NCBI RefSeq assembly: GCF_000002235.5
Contig: NW_022145594.1
Span: 22,375,890 to 22,439,889, forward strand
Source of the DNA: Strongylocentrotus purpuratus
Taxonomy: Eukaryota > Echinodermata > Echinoidea > Camarodonta > Strongylocentrotidae
DNA: 64,000 bases
Reading direction: 5' to 3'
The notes below the pieces were generated by a model that was not told the origin of the DNA, searched no databases, and saw only the letters and a list, made by a program, of their open reading frames with translations. Position numbers and translations under genes: made by a program. This document shows, piece by piece, positions 44,776 to 54,741 of this stretch; the first letter of the stretch is position 1; every line of letters begins with the position of its first letter.

Positions 44776-47700
44776 CGGGCGGGCCCCCGGCCCCCCTGGA
44801 TCCGCCTCTGCTTTCGCCCCCCCCCCCCCCAAGTCAAGAGCCTCCCCACCCCCACCGAACTACAACTTGTTGGCGGGAAACTTGTTACTGATATCCCTCT
44901 TATTTTGTTTTCTTCTTCCTCTTTTTTTTTCCTTCCCTTTATCTCCTCTGCTCCTTCCATTTCTCTCTTTTTTCCTTTCCTTTCCCTTCCTTCTCTCTGT
45001 TTCAGGTTTGCAAGGGGGAGGCAAGGCCCTTTCGGCCCCCGATCCACAGGTTGTTGGCGGGATTAATCGCAACTGTTCTCCCCCTCTTTTCACCCTTTTC
45101 TTTTCCTTCCCCCATTTTTGGGGGGCGGGGGGCAAGAGCCCCCCCCCCCCCCCCACGAACTACAACTTGTTGGGGGAAACTTTTAATCGATATCCCCCTT
45201 ATTTTTTTATCTTCTTGCTCTTTTTTTCTTTTTTCTTTCACTGTCCTTCCTTCTCTCTTATTTTTTTATGTGGGGGGGGGGGGGGGGGGGGTGGTGGTAA
45301 CAACTGGGAGGCAAGGCCCTCCCCCCCCCCCCGATCTCCTTTTTCCCCCCCCCAGTTTCTTTCTCTTCTTCCATTTCCTTTTCTCTCCTCTTTCCCTTCT
45401 TTTCAATCTCTCTCTCTCTCTTCTCTCTTTTTCTGTTTTTTCCTTTTTCCTTTTTTTCCGGGGGGGGGGGGGGCCTTGATCCGCGCCAGAGTTACACAAC
45501 ATATTCTGACCTGAAGCAGCTTTTTTGCTATTAGTCTCTTCTCAATGACAATTTGCATTATTTTTTTAAACGCCAGCGACAATTTACGTGAGCTTTCGTA
45601 GATTGCATATAGCAAATTGACTATTTGTTGGGTCACGTAACCCAACACTTCGTAGATTTGGGTGACCTGTTTCACGAAAGGGTGCAATACGTGATACGTG
45701 ATACGTGAGTGTTCGTTGCAAGCCGCTTGAATGGGTTTCACTTCACTTCAGTCCAGGATGGAATGTAAACGACTCGTTCTTTTCTACAAGATGTACTACC
45801 ATCTTGTGGATTTCGATCTATCACAGTACGTCCAGCAGTCACAAATAGAGCAACATTACTGACTAGAGATCTCGGCTATCAGGTTCCCTACTCCAGGACT
45901 GATCAACACAAGTATTCATTCTTTCTGTGCACTGTTCGGAAGTGGAATGACTTGGCACTTGAAACCATCCTGGTGCCAACTGTAGAGGCCTTCTGTCAAC
46001 GGCTGACGGAAGGTACGGAGTAGATGCTACTGGACATGAGTTATTACTTTCACCATTGTAAATAAGCACCTTTCAGCACTTGCTTTTATCTGATGCATAG
46101 TTTTTGAGTTATTAAAGATCAAAAGTGCATGTTTTTATCAACAGCTAGTAAATTGTACACTTCCTTGTGTACTTTTCACAAATTATCCTCATACATGCGC
46201 ACATCTGAACTCTAAACTCGCTTATTGGAAAGCAGACTGTAAAGCTATACATAACATTTTTGAAAAACAGGCAACTGATGGATATGGGTAGACAGCATCT
46301 GGATACCTAGCTTTCCCAATAATGGGACAGTTAACAGAATAAAGAAACTACATGCACTCACAAGCTGGGTGTCAATGAAAGACTCCAGGTTTCTGATGTG
46401 TGATGTAGAACTAGATCCAGCCTTGCGTGTTTTTTTCTCAAACAGGAAAGGCATCATGAAAAAGGCCAAGTCTGACTTTTCCTCTGCAAAAATAGAGTAT
46501 TAAAATTTGAAAAATTTAGGATAGGGTGATCTTTTGGTGTTGAGGTGACATGCATGTGAAAGCTAATAAGGTCAATGTATGCATGTACATTGAAAACTCA
46601 AATCTACAATACAAATTTAATCTCAGCTGACTTTGTTGCTACCTTCTTGTTTTACAGTGCACACACTGCAGGGTCAATGATCAAAAAGTGGGTAGAGTAT
46701 CTCGACTTAAAAAATAATGCTTTGCCTTTTTTAAGCCACAATAAAATTTTGGTATATGACAGAAGTTTGAGCGATTTTTTGGTTTTTGTGTGTGTGTTAA
46801 TTTATGATTGTATTGATCTATATATATATATATGAACTATTCTGCCTTTGCTTATTGTTTGATCTAAATTGCTTTTATTTTAAGAAATAACACAAATATC
46901 CAAATGTCTGGAGTCCTCCATACACTCCATAGGTAATGTACATAAAGATATTATCCCGCTTCAAATTATTACATGAAACATGTCATTGAAACCAATTGCA
47001 GGTGGGTTTATTTTCTGGTGTGCTTAAATTTCTGAAGATCAATACAAATTTATGTGATTGTACCCAAAACTACCAAATAAAGCTGGAGTCAGACTGTATA
47101 TGCAGTGATATAAGGTATGGTTTGTATGGGAAGTAAAGTTCGGGCAAGGGTAGGGCATGACTACAGTTATTTAGATGGATCAGATTTGGGGCATTTTTAC
47201 AGGCACTTTAGACCTGAAGGAAGAAATTCCATATTTCTTTTAAAAACTGTTCTAACAATTACATACAATATTTAATTTGCATAAATATATTATATTTCAC
47301 AAATAACTTTTATCTTAACATCTATACTTGAAGAGATCGTCCAAGTGTACAGAAATGTAGATCATAAAACAAAATAATGTTATTGTTATTACTGTAATGC
47401 ACTTCTAAACTTTCCTTTCCAATACTTTCTTGACAAACATTTCAAAAATAAAAAAGTAGCAATTAACCTGGGGGCATGTTTCATGAAACATGTCAGTACT
47501 GACAAATTTGTCATTCACTGACTATGACCATGACAACAGTCAGTGCCAGTGGTTCACAGCCAAACAAAATCAAGATTGTCACTGTACTTTTTAATAAATG
47601 ACAAATTGTCAGTGCTGACAAGTTTCATGAAACACCCCCAGGTCCTAATCCAAGAACAAAAACAAAATAATTATTGTAGGCCTACCCGAGGAGAGAGCCT

Positions 47701-48780
47701 GTGTGTCCATGTTGCCTGGGAGATTAAGAACTTGTGGCCAAAGTGGGAACATCTCCTTGCAATACGCGATGAGGTGGCCTGACATCGTAGTCCACTTCTC
47801 TTTCAATTTTTCTGCACTCTCACTATGCAGCAGTTGGAAGTCTCGCTCAATCTATTGAAATAAAAATAATCGAAGAACAAAATTCGTTTAGTCATTTGCA
47901 CACAAGGGCACAGAGTGATATCGATCCCCACCACCCCCTTACATTTTCTAGAAGTCCCAATATCTAGGGGGAAACAGTGTACATTGTAGGTTCAGGTAAA
48001 AAAAAATAACAAAACACTTTCCTAAAAATTGGTAAGTCAATATTGAGGCAATCTTCAGTGCGAATTAACCTACTCACACTCTATGCTTGACTCGCTTGAC
48101 TGGCGTGTGGATCGAAAGACATCTGTGATTCTGTCTCTAACAAGGGGAGCTGACCGACGAATGTCAATACCGTAAAATGAGAAGCCCCCGAGGAAGAGAC
48201 AGATCTAGTAATATCAGTCAAAGTTTATACATTCCCCAATGATATATATACATTTACAATCCACTAACCATACTTTAAAAACGGCAATAGCTGAAAAAAC
48301 TAATAGCTACCAAGCCTTGCAAGGCAATCACAAGGCCTGGCCGGCTGGCCTGGGGTGCAAAGGCTGCTGCCTCAGCTATATAGCCAGCCAGGCCCAGGGC
48401 CTCGTTTCACACAACTTTTCTACAGGCTAGATTCTACACCTATTAAAGTACACGATTTACCATTAATCATTGAGCTACGATTGATATCAATCATACAATC
48501 AATAGGTCATTATAATCGTAACTCAAAGCCTCGATGGCAAATCTTACAACTTGCGATTTCTAAGTTAGATCTACTCTGGCCTTCTGAAACTGAGCCAGGC
48601 ACAGCCATGCAGTCAACACACTGCGGTTTAATAGGTTAAACTGTCTCAATCAAATTCTCTAGACTTCAAGTTCAAATTCGTTTAAACAACCTTTTTATAT
48701 ACAAGATTGATTATTAGATAGGTACCTTTGAAGATATCTTGCAGCCCTCTTAGGCCCCAACTGATAAGAAGCTGGTCCAT
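37922..48780 (-). CDS. SAMD3-like gene (SAM-type N-terminus), four exons seen
   Basis: A minus-strand gene with exons at 48726-48780 (start), 47686-47851, 46362-46483 and 37922-38251 (stop). Exons 2, 3 and 4 join in matching phases (1, then 0) at consensus GT/AG sites. The N-terminus MDQLLISWGLRGLQDIFK resembles helix 1-2 of a SAM domain. The later part (HLIAYCKEMFPLWPQVLNL; FFMMPFLFEKKTR; RPQFFIIELFSS; FVIEKECIPH-like) resembles the conserved C-terminal region of 'SAM domain-containing protein 3-like' proteins of fish and invertebrates, whose function is not known. Exon 1 ends in phase 1 while exon 2 needs phase 0, so one or more small exons completing the SAM domain are missing. The last intron is 8.1 kb and packed with repeats. 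Confidence 0.75.
38252..39040. other. Intron, no gene seen
   Basis: AT-rich start of the 8.1 kb intron. Short frames at 38433-38636 and 38522-38713 have no support. Confidence 0.45.
39310..39374 (+). other. Possible non-coding first exon, plus strand
   Basis: A small GC-rich, CpG-containing patch (cgcctgcgcc, acgcgtcgcgacgatatcg) ends at a good donor (GAATGG/GTGAGTAA). It would pair with the exon-like piece at 40701-40742, but that join puts a stop right after the ATG, so at best this is 5' UTR. It is antisense within the SAMD3-like intron. Confidence 0.2.
39835..40095 (+). mobile_element. LINE 3' end with (aaatg)n tail
   Basis: After a C run (39831-39849), AT-rich sequence ends in 'gcagaaaataaagtctttg' and a pentamer tail 'aaatgaaatgaaatg' at about 40078-40093. 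This is the usual end of a LINE 3' UTR. No coding part is left. Confidence 0.5.
40701..40742 (+). other. Exon-like 42-bp segment, plus strand
   Basis: A strong pyrimidine tract and acceptor (ttctttttgttccaacag) precede ATTGAAACTAAAG, and CAG/GTAAAA follows. One frame reads IETKELKEAESPMQ. No neighbouring coding exon of the same orientation is recognised, so gene identity is unknown; it may be a chance pair of splice sites. Confidence 0.3.
40955..41400 (-). mobile_element. LINE 3' end, minus strand
   Basis: The plus strand starts with 'caatttcaatttcaatttcaaatttattca', which on the minus strand is a LINE polyadenylation-like signal followed by a (ttgaaa)n-type tail. About 440 bp of 3' UTR-like sequence follows. 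A (ATT)n block lies just before at 40887-40911. No coding part is recognised. Confidence 0.55.
41400..42180. repeat. Homopolymer-bearing repeats with 'tggatccgcgcc'
   Basis: A 54-base C run (41868-41921) is followed by 'cattggaaaatcctggatcc' and 'gcgcctggc'; another C run lies at about 41769-41787. The same 'ggatccgc' context returns next to G runs at 44.8 kb and 45.48 kb, so this is a dispersed family with a homopolymer core. A (CT)n tract lies at 42114-42142. A remnant of the 42.3-43.3 kb minisatellite lies inverted at about 41510-41600. Poly-Gly and poly-Pro frames here are artefacts. Confidence 0.7.
42320..43290 (+). repeat. Minisatellite, about nine units of about 100-115 bp
   Basis: The unit contains 'cattaaattattagagaaag', 'aagacgattcgttgtaccgt', 'tctcgactcttaatccttgt', 'ctgaattcagt', a C-rich stretch, then 'cgcgaagcgcgaaagctttg'. 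Copies of the agaagacgat word lie near 42350, 42460, 42563, 42680, 42800, 42900, 43010, 43125 and 43237. Unit length varies mainly through the C run. A minus-strand frame (42380-42610) shows the repeat as a false two-fold protein repeat. Confidence 0.85.
43385..43870 (+). repeat. Tandem repeat with 'attacggtcagatgaacata' units
   Basis: 'Ggcattnnattacggtcagatgaac'-like words recur near 43410, 43447, 43545 and 43655, each followed by GC-rich text such as 'cccgccttagggcccctggt' and 'gttttaggc'. There are about four diverged units of 100-130 bp. No coding capacity. Confidence 0.65.
44050..45490 (+). repeat. Pyrimidine-rich tandem repeat with G runs
   Basis: Units start with 'aacttgttggcgggaaaatt' or 'gttggcgggattaa.cgcaa' (near 44087, 44213, 44410, 44865, 45050, 45165). 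Each continues with long C/T-only tracts (tttcccttcctttatctcctc...) and a G-rich block with 'ggcaaggtcctttcggcccc'. A 43-base G run lies at 44733-44775. Nearly one strand is pyrimidine for over 1 kb, so triplex-type structures are possible. All long frames here (up to 320 codons, Phe/Pro/Ser or Gly/Lys/Arg-rich) are compositional artefacts. Confidence 0.8.
45723..46050 (+). mobile_element. LINE C-terminal fragment
   Basis: Plus-strand frames read TSLQSRMECKRLVLFYKMYY and HLVDFDLSQYV, then after a shift DLGYQVPYSRTDQHKYSFFL, CTVRKWNDLALETI and TVEAFCQRLTE. This is the end of a non-LTR ORF2 (R...RL.lfyKm ... yr.P..rt..Y..SFF..tvr.WN.L). The copy starts exactly where the inverted 85-90 bp repeat ends. 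Confidence 0.75.
46362..46483 (-). CDS. SAMD3-like gene, exon
   Basis: The acceptor 'ctatttttgcag' precedes AGGAAAAG; the donor is CTT followed by GTGAGT. With one base from the previous exon the peptide reads EEKSDLAFFMMPFLFEKKTR, then AGSSSTSHIRNLESFIDTQL. Entry phase 1 and exit phase 0 match the neighbouring exons. Confidence 0.8.
46500..47467. other. Intron, no gene seen
   Basis: AT-rich sequence with a short (AT)n run near 46820. A plus-strand frame (46575-46835) has no support. Confidence 0.5.
47468..47642. mobile_element. MITE, 'CCTGGGGG(C)TGTTTCATGAAA' type
   Basis: The left end CCTGGGGGCATGTTTCATGA, then tgtcagtactgacaaatttgtca, is mirrored at the right end with few changes (about 45-bp arms). 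It is 175 bp long with no coding. Short elements with CTGGGGG..TGTTTCATGAAA ends are common in animals. Intronic in the SAMD3-like gene, 44 bp from an exon. Confidence 0.75.
47686..47851 (-). CDS. SAMD3-like gene, exon
   Basis: The acceptor 'tttttatttcaatag' precedes ATT; the donor is TCGG followed by GTAGGC. The peptide reads IERDFQLLHSESAEKLKEKW, TTMSGHLIAYCKEM, then FPLWPQVLNLPGNMDTQ. Exit phase 1 fits the next exon exactly. Entry is phase 0, which does not fit exon 1. Confidence 0.8.
48726..48780 (-). CDS. SAMD3-like gene, first coding exon
   Basis: An ATG at 48778-48780 opens MDQLLISWGLRGLQDIFK, and the donor AAAG/GTACC follows. The pattern 'l..WGL..l...f' at a protein start is that of SAM domains in SAMD3-like proteins. 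A stop in frame lies shortly upstream. The rest of the SAM domain must be in an exon not recognised between 47851 and 48726. Confidence 0.6.
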
Positions 48781-48960
48781 AGATGACTTTTCTTGTTCCT
48801 GGTTGTTTACTCTTGATCTAGATGCAGATGGTAGTCTAGTCTCGCATGCATGCACGGTACGCGCATACGGTGCCGGTACGGTGCGCTGCGAGTATGCATG
48901 TATTATGCTCGTGCAATTAAAATGGCATGGCCGGGGCGATATCTTGTAGACACGATTTGC
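48781..48960 (-). promoter_or_regulatory. Probable 5' UTR / promoter of the SAMD3-like gene
   Basis: Upstream of the first ATG the sequence becomes CpG- and GC-richer (cacggtacgcgcatacggtg, ccggtacggtgcgctgcgag at 48853-48890) than the AT-rich surroundings. It contains 'tgcatgcatgca'-like words. No TATA box in a convincing position. This is placement by context only. Confidence 0.3.
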
Positions 48961-49104
48961 TAAATAGTTGGATAAGCACTTGTGCTTTGCCCAATTAAAT
49001 AGGAAAAATTACCACACCACGGTATTCAAAACCCCAACAGTTGGAAACGTAAACAAATACAATATATCATCAAATTATTGGTCAACTTATGCCCAATTAT
49101 GTTG

Positions 49105-51430
49105 TAAAGATATTTGACCAACAACAAATTTACCCCATATTTTGTGCAGTGTACAAACAGTAAAGTGGACAAAATTAATAATAACTTGACATCCAGACTA
49201 GATGGGGATCTACAGAAGATAGGTGAAAACAGGAAAGACATCGACGAACTGAAAGACAAACAACAGCACAATGAGTTTGAGCTAAACGAAACAAAAGACC
49301 ATTAAAAGTGCTTGAGAAAGAAAATCAAAGAATGAAGGAACGTTTTGTTGATCTTGCAGCTAGAAAAATGAGATGCACAGCTGTATACTTTGTTTGGCTC
49401 CCCTGGGCCATCGCCCTGGTCAGGCATCCAAAAGATGGGCTTCTCGCCCGACAATGGTTGTGTTCAATCATTATACCACAAGAAGTGCCGTACTCGCAAG
49501 TGCCCGAAAACTACTAAAAAACAAACTATTTGTCTATGACGATAAGGAGAGTCCCATATTCATTAATGAAAATGGGACCTAAGGAGATAAGAGACCTGCG
49601 CGAGAAGATGTCACAAACCAGAAAGAGGCTAAAGGAAGAACACGGAACTTCAAATATCAAGCAAGGCTCTTCTATTGCGACAAGCAAACACAGAAGGAAG
49701 TGGAGTATAAGAAAGGTTGAAAATTATAGACACCGTCAACAGAAAGAGAGAGAATTAAAGCAACAATGAAGGAAAGAGCAAGCTGATAAAGCAACAAAAG
49801 ACACTTTTGATTAAGTTTGTTGAACAAGGAGGGTTATATCACATCATTTTTTCACAACGCGATGCGTCGCTTGAGCTATGATAAAAGAGGCTGATGGAAC
49901 AACCTCATCGGCACCATTTTATTTTAATTGTAACTGTTTATGTTTTTTGTTTGAAATAGTTGGACCAACATTTGATGCTTACATGATGGACAATGGATTT
50001 GAAATTAATGATGCATAACGTAAATGTATAAGGGGACTTCAAGACTAAGAAGCGACACTTCAATTTCATGTTAAAGTTAAAAAGGAAGTAATTCTATTAC
50101 AGGAAACACATTCCACCGAAAAGGATGAAATCTTGTGGAGAAATCAAATCAGATCAAACATGATAGTCCGCAACGGAACATCCATGAGTAGAGGAGTGTG
50201 TATAATATTGAGAAGAACTTCGGACATTAATCTTATTGACTCGGTAAAAGAAAAGTATAACGCTTTTTATGTTATAGCCAATATTAATGCACCCAACAAT
50301 GAAAAGGAGCATGTACAGTTTTGTGATGGTTTTATTCAATTCTGCAAGAATTTATAAATGAAGGACATACATATATAATAGGTAGTGAGTTTAATTTGAT
50401 TCAGGATTTGGCCATGGATAGAGAAGGGGGTGCCAGGAAAACAGTTTTGAAGTATTCTTGTACCCTGGTGGACAGTTTGAAACATTAGTTTTGTCTTATT
50501 GATATTTGGAGAGTAAGAAACTCAACAACTAAAAGATTCACTTGGAGGAGGTATACACCATTATGTCCAATCAAGACTAGACTTCTGGCTAATCACAGAA
50601 ACTTTGCAAACTGACGTATTGGAAAATGATATATTTCCATGTGTGTTGTCTGATCAAGATTATGTTACATTGCACTATGTTAAAAATACAGAGAATGGGG
50701 CCTTCATACTAGAAATTCAACAACAGTTTATTAAACAATGAGGAGTTTGTTGAGGCTCTAAAGTGACAATGTCCCTTTATGGGTCGATGAATATGACGTA
50801 AGCATGACACAAAAATGCTGTGGGACTTGCTAAAATATAAAGTACGAAAATTTACCATCCCATATTCAACACAAAAAAATGTGAAAAGGAAAAGTTGAAC
50901 CAAGAGCTAGAGGAAGAGCTGAACAAAATAATACATGAAATGGAAGTAGACAGTTTGAAAAAAAGAAACTTTAATTAAAAAGAAACAAATTGAAGAACAA
51001 TTATATAAAATTCATGACTATTTTGCTGATGGGGCAATTCTGAGGACAAGCTGTACTTGATATCAAAAGGGTGAGAAAAAAAAATTACAAATATTTCTAT
51101 CATTAGAGAAAAGCCTAGCTGAAAATACATGTATTGATGTGTTGGATACGCTCTGACAAAATCCAATCAAATCAATGTGAATGAGAATGCCCCTATCAAA
51201 CCACAAGGGATTCCATGACAAGGAAAAACTAAACATCACATGATGGGAACCGCGTACCCATAAATGAGCGGAATAAGACATGTTTGCAAACACAAAGACC
51301 GATGAAAGCGGAAGAGCTAATAAGTGGGGACTTTATGACGAAACATATGAGAACATCCAAACTTTCTCGAAGCAAAAACATTATCTGCAGAACTGTGAAT
51401 GGAGCGAAAATTGTGGATGCATATAACGGA
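49105..51430 (+). mobile_element. Decayed L1/Tx1-like LINE (ORF1 and endonuclease parts)
   Basis: Frames in order show a coiled-coil-like stretch (LDGDLQKIGENRKDIDELKD, then LEKENQRMKERF), an L1 ORF1-like RRM/CTD (SAVLASARKLLKNKLFVYDD, EIRDLREKMSQTRKRLKEEH), then an endonuclease (LLQETHSTEKDEILW, VCIILRRTSDINLID, NINAPNNEKEHVQF, IIGSEFNLIQDLAMDREGG). ORF1 with an RRM before an endonuclease of this type fits the L1/Tx1 group. Many frameshifts and stops break every ORF, and the reverse transcriptase is essentially gone. Confidence 0.65.
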
Positions 51431-51431
<1 letters not shown>

Positions 51432-51470
<39 letters not shown>

Positions 51471-51780
51471 TTATTTGGCAAATCAAGTCACATAATACAA
51501 CAATATAACAAACATGAATTGAGATTAAAAAATCAATAGAAAGCATATATAAATATTGCAATAGCAGGTGCATCCGGTCGGGCTGCCCGGGTATGGAAAA
51601 AGTTAACCAAATAACTGTGATCCGCAGACCTTCCTCCCCACACCCGACTAGATGCACCTGATATTGGTTAAAATAAAGCTTTAAAAAGAAAAGGTAGACG
51701 AGAAGAAAATGGAGGAAAGAGGGAGAAAAAGAAAGAAAAAAAACATTGCATGACAATTTTTTAAAAGTTGTGATTTCATG
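51432..51780 (-). mobile_element. LINE 3' end, minus strand, with (AAT)n tail
   Basis: The plus strand shows (ATT)n at 51433-51469, then 'ttttatttggcaaatcaagt'. On the minus strand this reads as 3' UTR, then 'aaataaaat', then an (AAT)n tail, the normal end of many LINEs. A short GC-rich mirror-word region (gtcgggctgcccgggtatgg / ccccacacccgact) lies at 51575-51650. No coding remains. It abuts the L1-like remnant. Confidence 0.55.
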
Positions 51781-52079
51781 ACAGGTATAGTAACATATTA
51801 TTATTGTTAATCATTAACACCATCATCACGTTGTAAAAAATAAATATAATATCATTATCATTATCGTTATTAACATTATTACTACTACCGTTACTATCAT
51901 TTTATAAAAAAAAATGTATGTAAGTTTGCTAATGAGTATGAAGCAAACGAAGTTGTCGTACATCTCGACACAAATAATTTGCAATGCGATTAATCAGATG
52001 TAATAATTGCTAAAACAATCTAACTTCTTGAAAAAGTCCATACAATTCCTAGGATTAAAACCATTGCTACTTCGGTGCC
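51781..52079. other. No gene seen
   Basis: AT-rich sequence with degenerate attatcatt repeats (51795-51900). Confidence 0.5.
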
Positions 52080-52461
52080 AGGTAAAAATGTCAGAGGAAA
52101 AAATGTCAGAGGTAAAAATGTCAGAGGTAAAAATGTCAGAGGTAAAAATGTCAGAGGAAAAAATGTCAGAGGTAAAAATGTCAGAGGAAAAAATGTCAGA
52201 TGTAAAAATGTCAGAGGTAAAAATGTCAGAGGAAAAAATGTCAGAGGTAAAAATGTCAGAGGTAAAAATGTAAGAGGTAAAAATGTCAGAGGAAAAAATG
52301 TCAGAGGTAAAAATGTCAGAGGAAAAAATGTCAGAGGTAAAAATGTCAGAGGTAAAAATGTCAGAGGTAAAAATGTCAGAGGTAAATATGTCAGAGGAAA
52401 AAATGTCAGAGGTAAAAATGTCAGAGGAAAAAATGTCAGTCGTAAAATGTCAGAGGTACAA
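52080..52461 (+). repeat. 15-bp minisatellite, array 1 (aaaatgtcagaggta)
   Basis: About 25 head-to-tail copies of a 15-bp unit, aaaatgtcagaggta, with aaaatgtcagaggaa as the common variant. Because 15 is a multiple of three, all six frames stay open and give false repeat proteins (MSEVK, GKNVR, PLTFL). Array 2 at 54742-55150 has the same unit in the opposite orientation. Confidence 0.95.
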
Positions 52462-52984
52462 GCAAAAAAAATGAGTGCCGTCATAATATCTCAGCACATT
52501 TATCACACAGAATGTAGAGACATACTGCTACTGCATGGGCTAGTCTATTATATTCCTTTCTTCCATAATGTAAATTTTTATAAATGGCTGTGTGTTGTAT
52601 TTCGTACATGTCCTGAGGATAATACAATGTGGAAAATAGATTATGAAATTTATTTTGTTGTGATCAGGCTTGCATGAATGTCTAACATTTTTGGATATTT
52701 TGAATTGGTTGATGTGTTAATGTTTGTGAAACGGACCGGTTTGGCCGGTGGCAGCCTGCAACATAGTCAGTGTAACGTTCCAGAGACGAACTAAGTCCAA
52801 ACGAAGAAATGAAAATTCTCGACAAAAGTCAAGTGTTAAAGTGAGTAGTGCATTTAGTACAAAATAGTTACATAATCACGAGGAATCACGAAAAGTTACA
52901 TATAAGGGCTGGGCGCCCCGAACTCTGCTAAAGCTTTAGTACCTCATGGCGGCAAAGGAAGTGGAGTAAGAATAAGAAAATCAA

Positions 52985-53055
52985 GAAGTCGCTCCGAAAA
53001 GTAAAAACTCGCTCCGAAAACTAAAATCCCGCTCCAAAAAGTAAAAGACCGTCTC
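52985..53055 (+). repeat. Three tandem copies of a 22-bp unit
   Basis: 'Cgctccgaaaagtaaaaact' is repeated three times with small changes (gtcgctccgaaaagtaaaaa, ctcgctccgaaaactaaaat, cccgctccaaaaagtaaaag). It is non-coding and lies between the two minisatellite arrays. Confidence 0.7.
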
Positions 53056-53154
53056 GATTCAGAAGCTCATCCCCATTTTAAACTCTCCGACAATTATAAA
53101 TAACGATGTAATTTAAACCGAACCTCTGCAAAGCGCGCTTCTCAATGTGATGGT

Positions 53155-53725
53155 GCGGTTGGCATTTAAAGATAAAGTTGAGTTCTGGTCTTGCGATTGC
53201 ATTGTGAAAGAAACGGCGTGGAAGCAATCAGAAAAGGTTGATCATCTAGCATAAACATGTAAGTATTGGTGTGTAGTGCAAGGTTTTGGAGTCATCAAAA
53301 TGATAAAATCTTTGGCCCAGTCTTGATAAAGTAACAAGCACTGTACACAGAAAGATATTGATATGGGACTACACAAACATATGGCATACAAATCGGGCCT
53401 CATTTTAAAGCTGTTACTTGTCATATCTGGGATATGAAGTCATTTGAAATAGATTTTCAGGAAATAACTTTTTTCTTTGATGTTCTTCCACACTTTCATA
53501 ATAAGAATGATAACAAACGCTCACACATTATTGTTCACCTTTCCCCAGAACTCAACCTTCTCTTTAATTGATGTAACATGGGCGGCTTTCTGCTTTGTAT
53601 CGGAGTAAAAAAGCTGCTTATTGATATTTTCCCAGACTATTTTATACCGCAATAGTAATCGATAATATTTTATTGCAACGTGCGCACTTCGGGAATGTGA
53701 TGGTGCGGTTAGCACTGATAACATG
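53155..53725. repeat. Copy 2 of the 17.4 kb segment, with a second inverted piece
   Basis: 53193-53355 repeats the 17.38-17.55 kb segment in the same orientation. 'Aaagataaagttgagttctgg' (53167) returns inverted as 'ccagaactcaaccttctctttaa' (53546), and 'aatgtgatggtgcggttggca' (53136) recurs directly near 53693. This is a mosaic of one repeat family. Confidence 0.55.
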
Positions 53726-54741
53726 GCTTTCTGCTTTGTTTCAGCATGGACCCTACTTTAAGAGTATCAAAATACCAAGCCCACAAGAAAGTAGAATTGT
53801 CGGAAATATGCATTTATTGGAAATTACATATAATAGAAGTCATTGCCACGCAGTTGAAATGTCCAACAATCTTCAAAAGTGAAGGAGAAGTGGGGGGGGG
53901 GGGGGGGGGGGAGGTTCATAGATAACTGATCCTATTTTGTGGGATGTGCTGACTTTTCTTTTTATTTAATGATTACACCATGGAGCGACAACTCAGCCTA
54001 TAAAACATGGCCAAACTTCTCGATTTTTAGAAATCTTTTCCCCCAGAAGTTTGCTCAGTGTACCAGTACCATTTGCTTATACAAAAGCATAATATACCGG
54101 TATATAAATATTGAATAAGGCAGACTAATGGGACATGCATGGTTGCTACTCCGAGTTTCACGCCTTGCAAGCGATCATCAGACAACTGATAGCATTCGTC
54201 AAAGTACATGATTCCTCTACAACCTTGGTACAAATACGCTCAAAATAAGAGCTATAAAATTCAATAAGACTACAATACCTGAATACAATACAATAAGAAT
54301 ACTTATGAGTAATTCCAATTGTACTTTATTAGTTAAGTCTTATTTTAGGGGTATGATTGTAGGATAATCATGTACTTTTAAGAATGCTATCAGTTGCCTC
54401 AGAAACTCGTAGTAGAAACCATGTCCCATTAGTCTGCCTGCTCTGCCTAGGCATTGACCACTGTTCGGAAGGATATATAGCAAAGCATATAAGAGGAAGG
54501 GGGAGCGCAGCCGGGTCACCGTGCCCCAGAAGAAGAATACCCCCATCTTCCTTCGGCAATAATCGGGCAAAAAGTTACAATTTGGGGCCGAAAGGTAAAT
54601 AAATTTAAACTGGGAAAGTGGAAAATAAAGCAGCGGTGAAATAACGACTACAGAATATCCCTCGCTGTTCTTTTTTGATAAGCCTAATAGTAACCCGGGT
54701 GTAACCATAACAAACTTGTCACATGCTTTTGTTTTTATTTT
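53726..54741. other. No gene seen
   Basis: AT-rich sequence with a G run of about 20 at 53892-53911. Overlapping frames at 54340-54708 on both strands lack domains and are not supported. Confidence 0.45.

Larger units (their letters stand above)
39046..45723. repeat. Segment bounded by inverted copies of an 85-90 bp sequence
   Basis: 39046-39145 reads gcttgcaacgaacactcacg, then cacgtatcacgtatcacgt, tttcgtaaaataggtgac and tacgaagtgt. The reverse complement of 45640-45723 gives the same series with small changes. The two copies face each other 6.6 kb apart, inside one intron. The segment could be a large inverted-repeat element that collected other insertions, or two inverted copies of one small repeat. 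No transposase is found between them. Confidence 0.45.

Noticed and set aside
44148-45514. Frames of 247 and 320 codons rich in Phe, Pro, Ser and Gly
   Set aside because: Translation of pyrimidine tracts and G runs; overlapping frames on both strands are equally long.
52075-52677. 200-codon GKNVR-repeat and related MSEVK-repeat frames
   Set aside because: They arise from a 15-bp minisatellite that keeps every frame open on both strands; no start context or unique coding flank.
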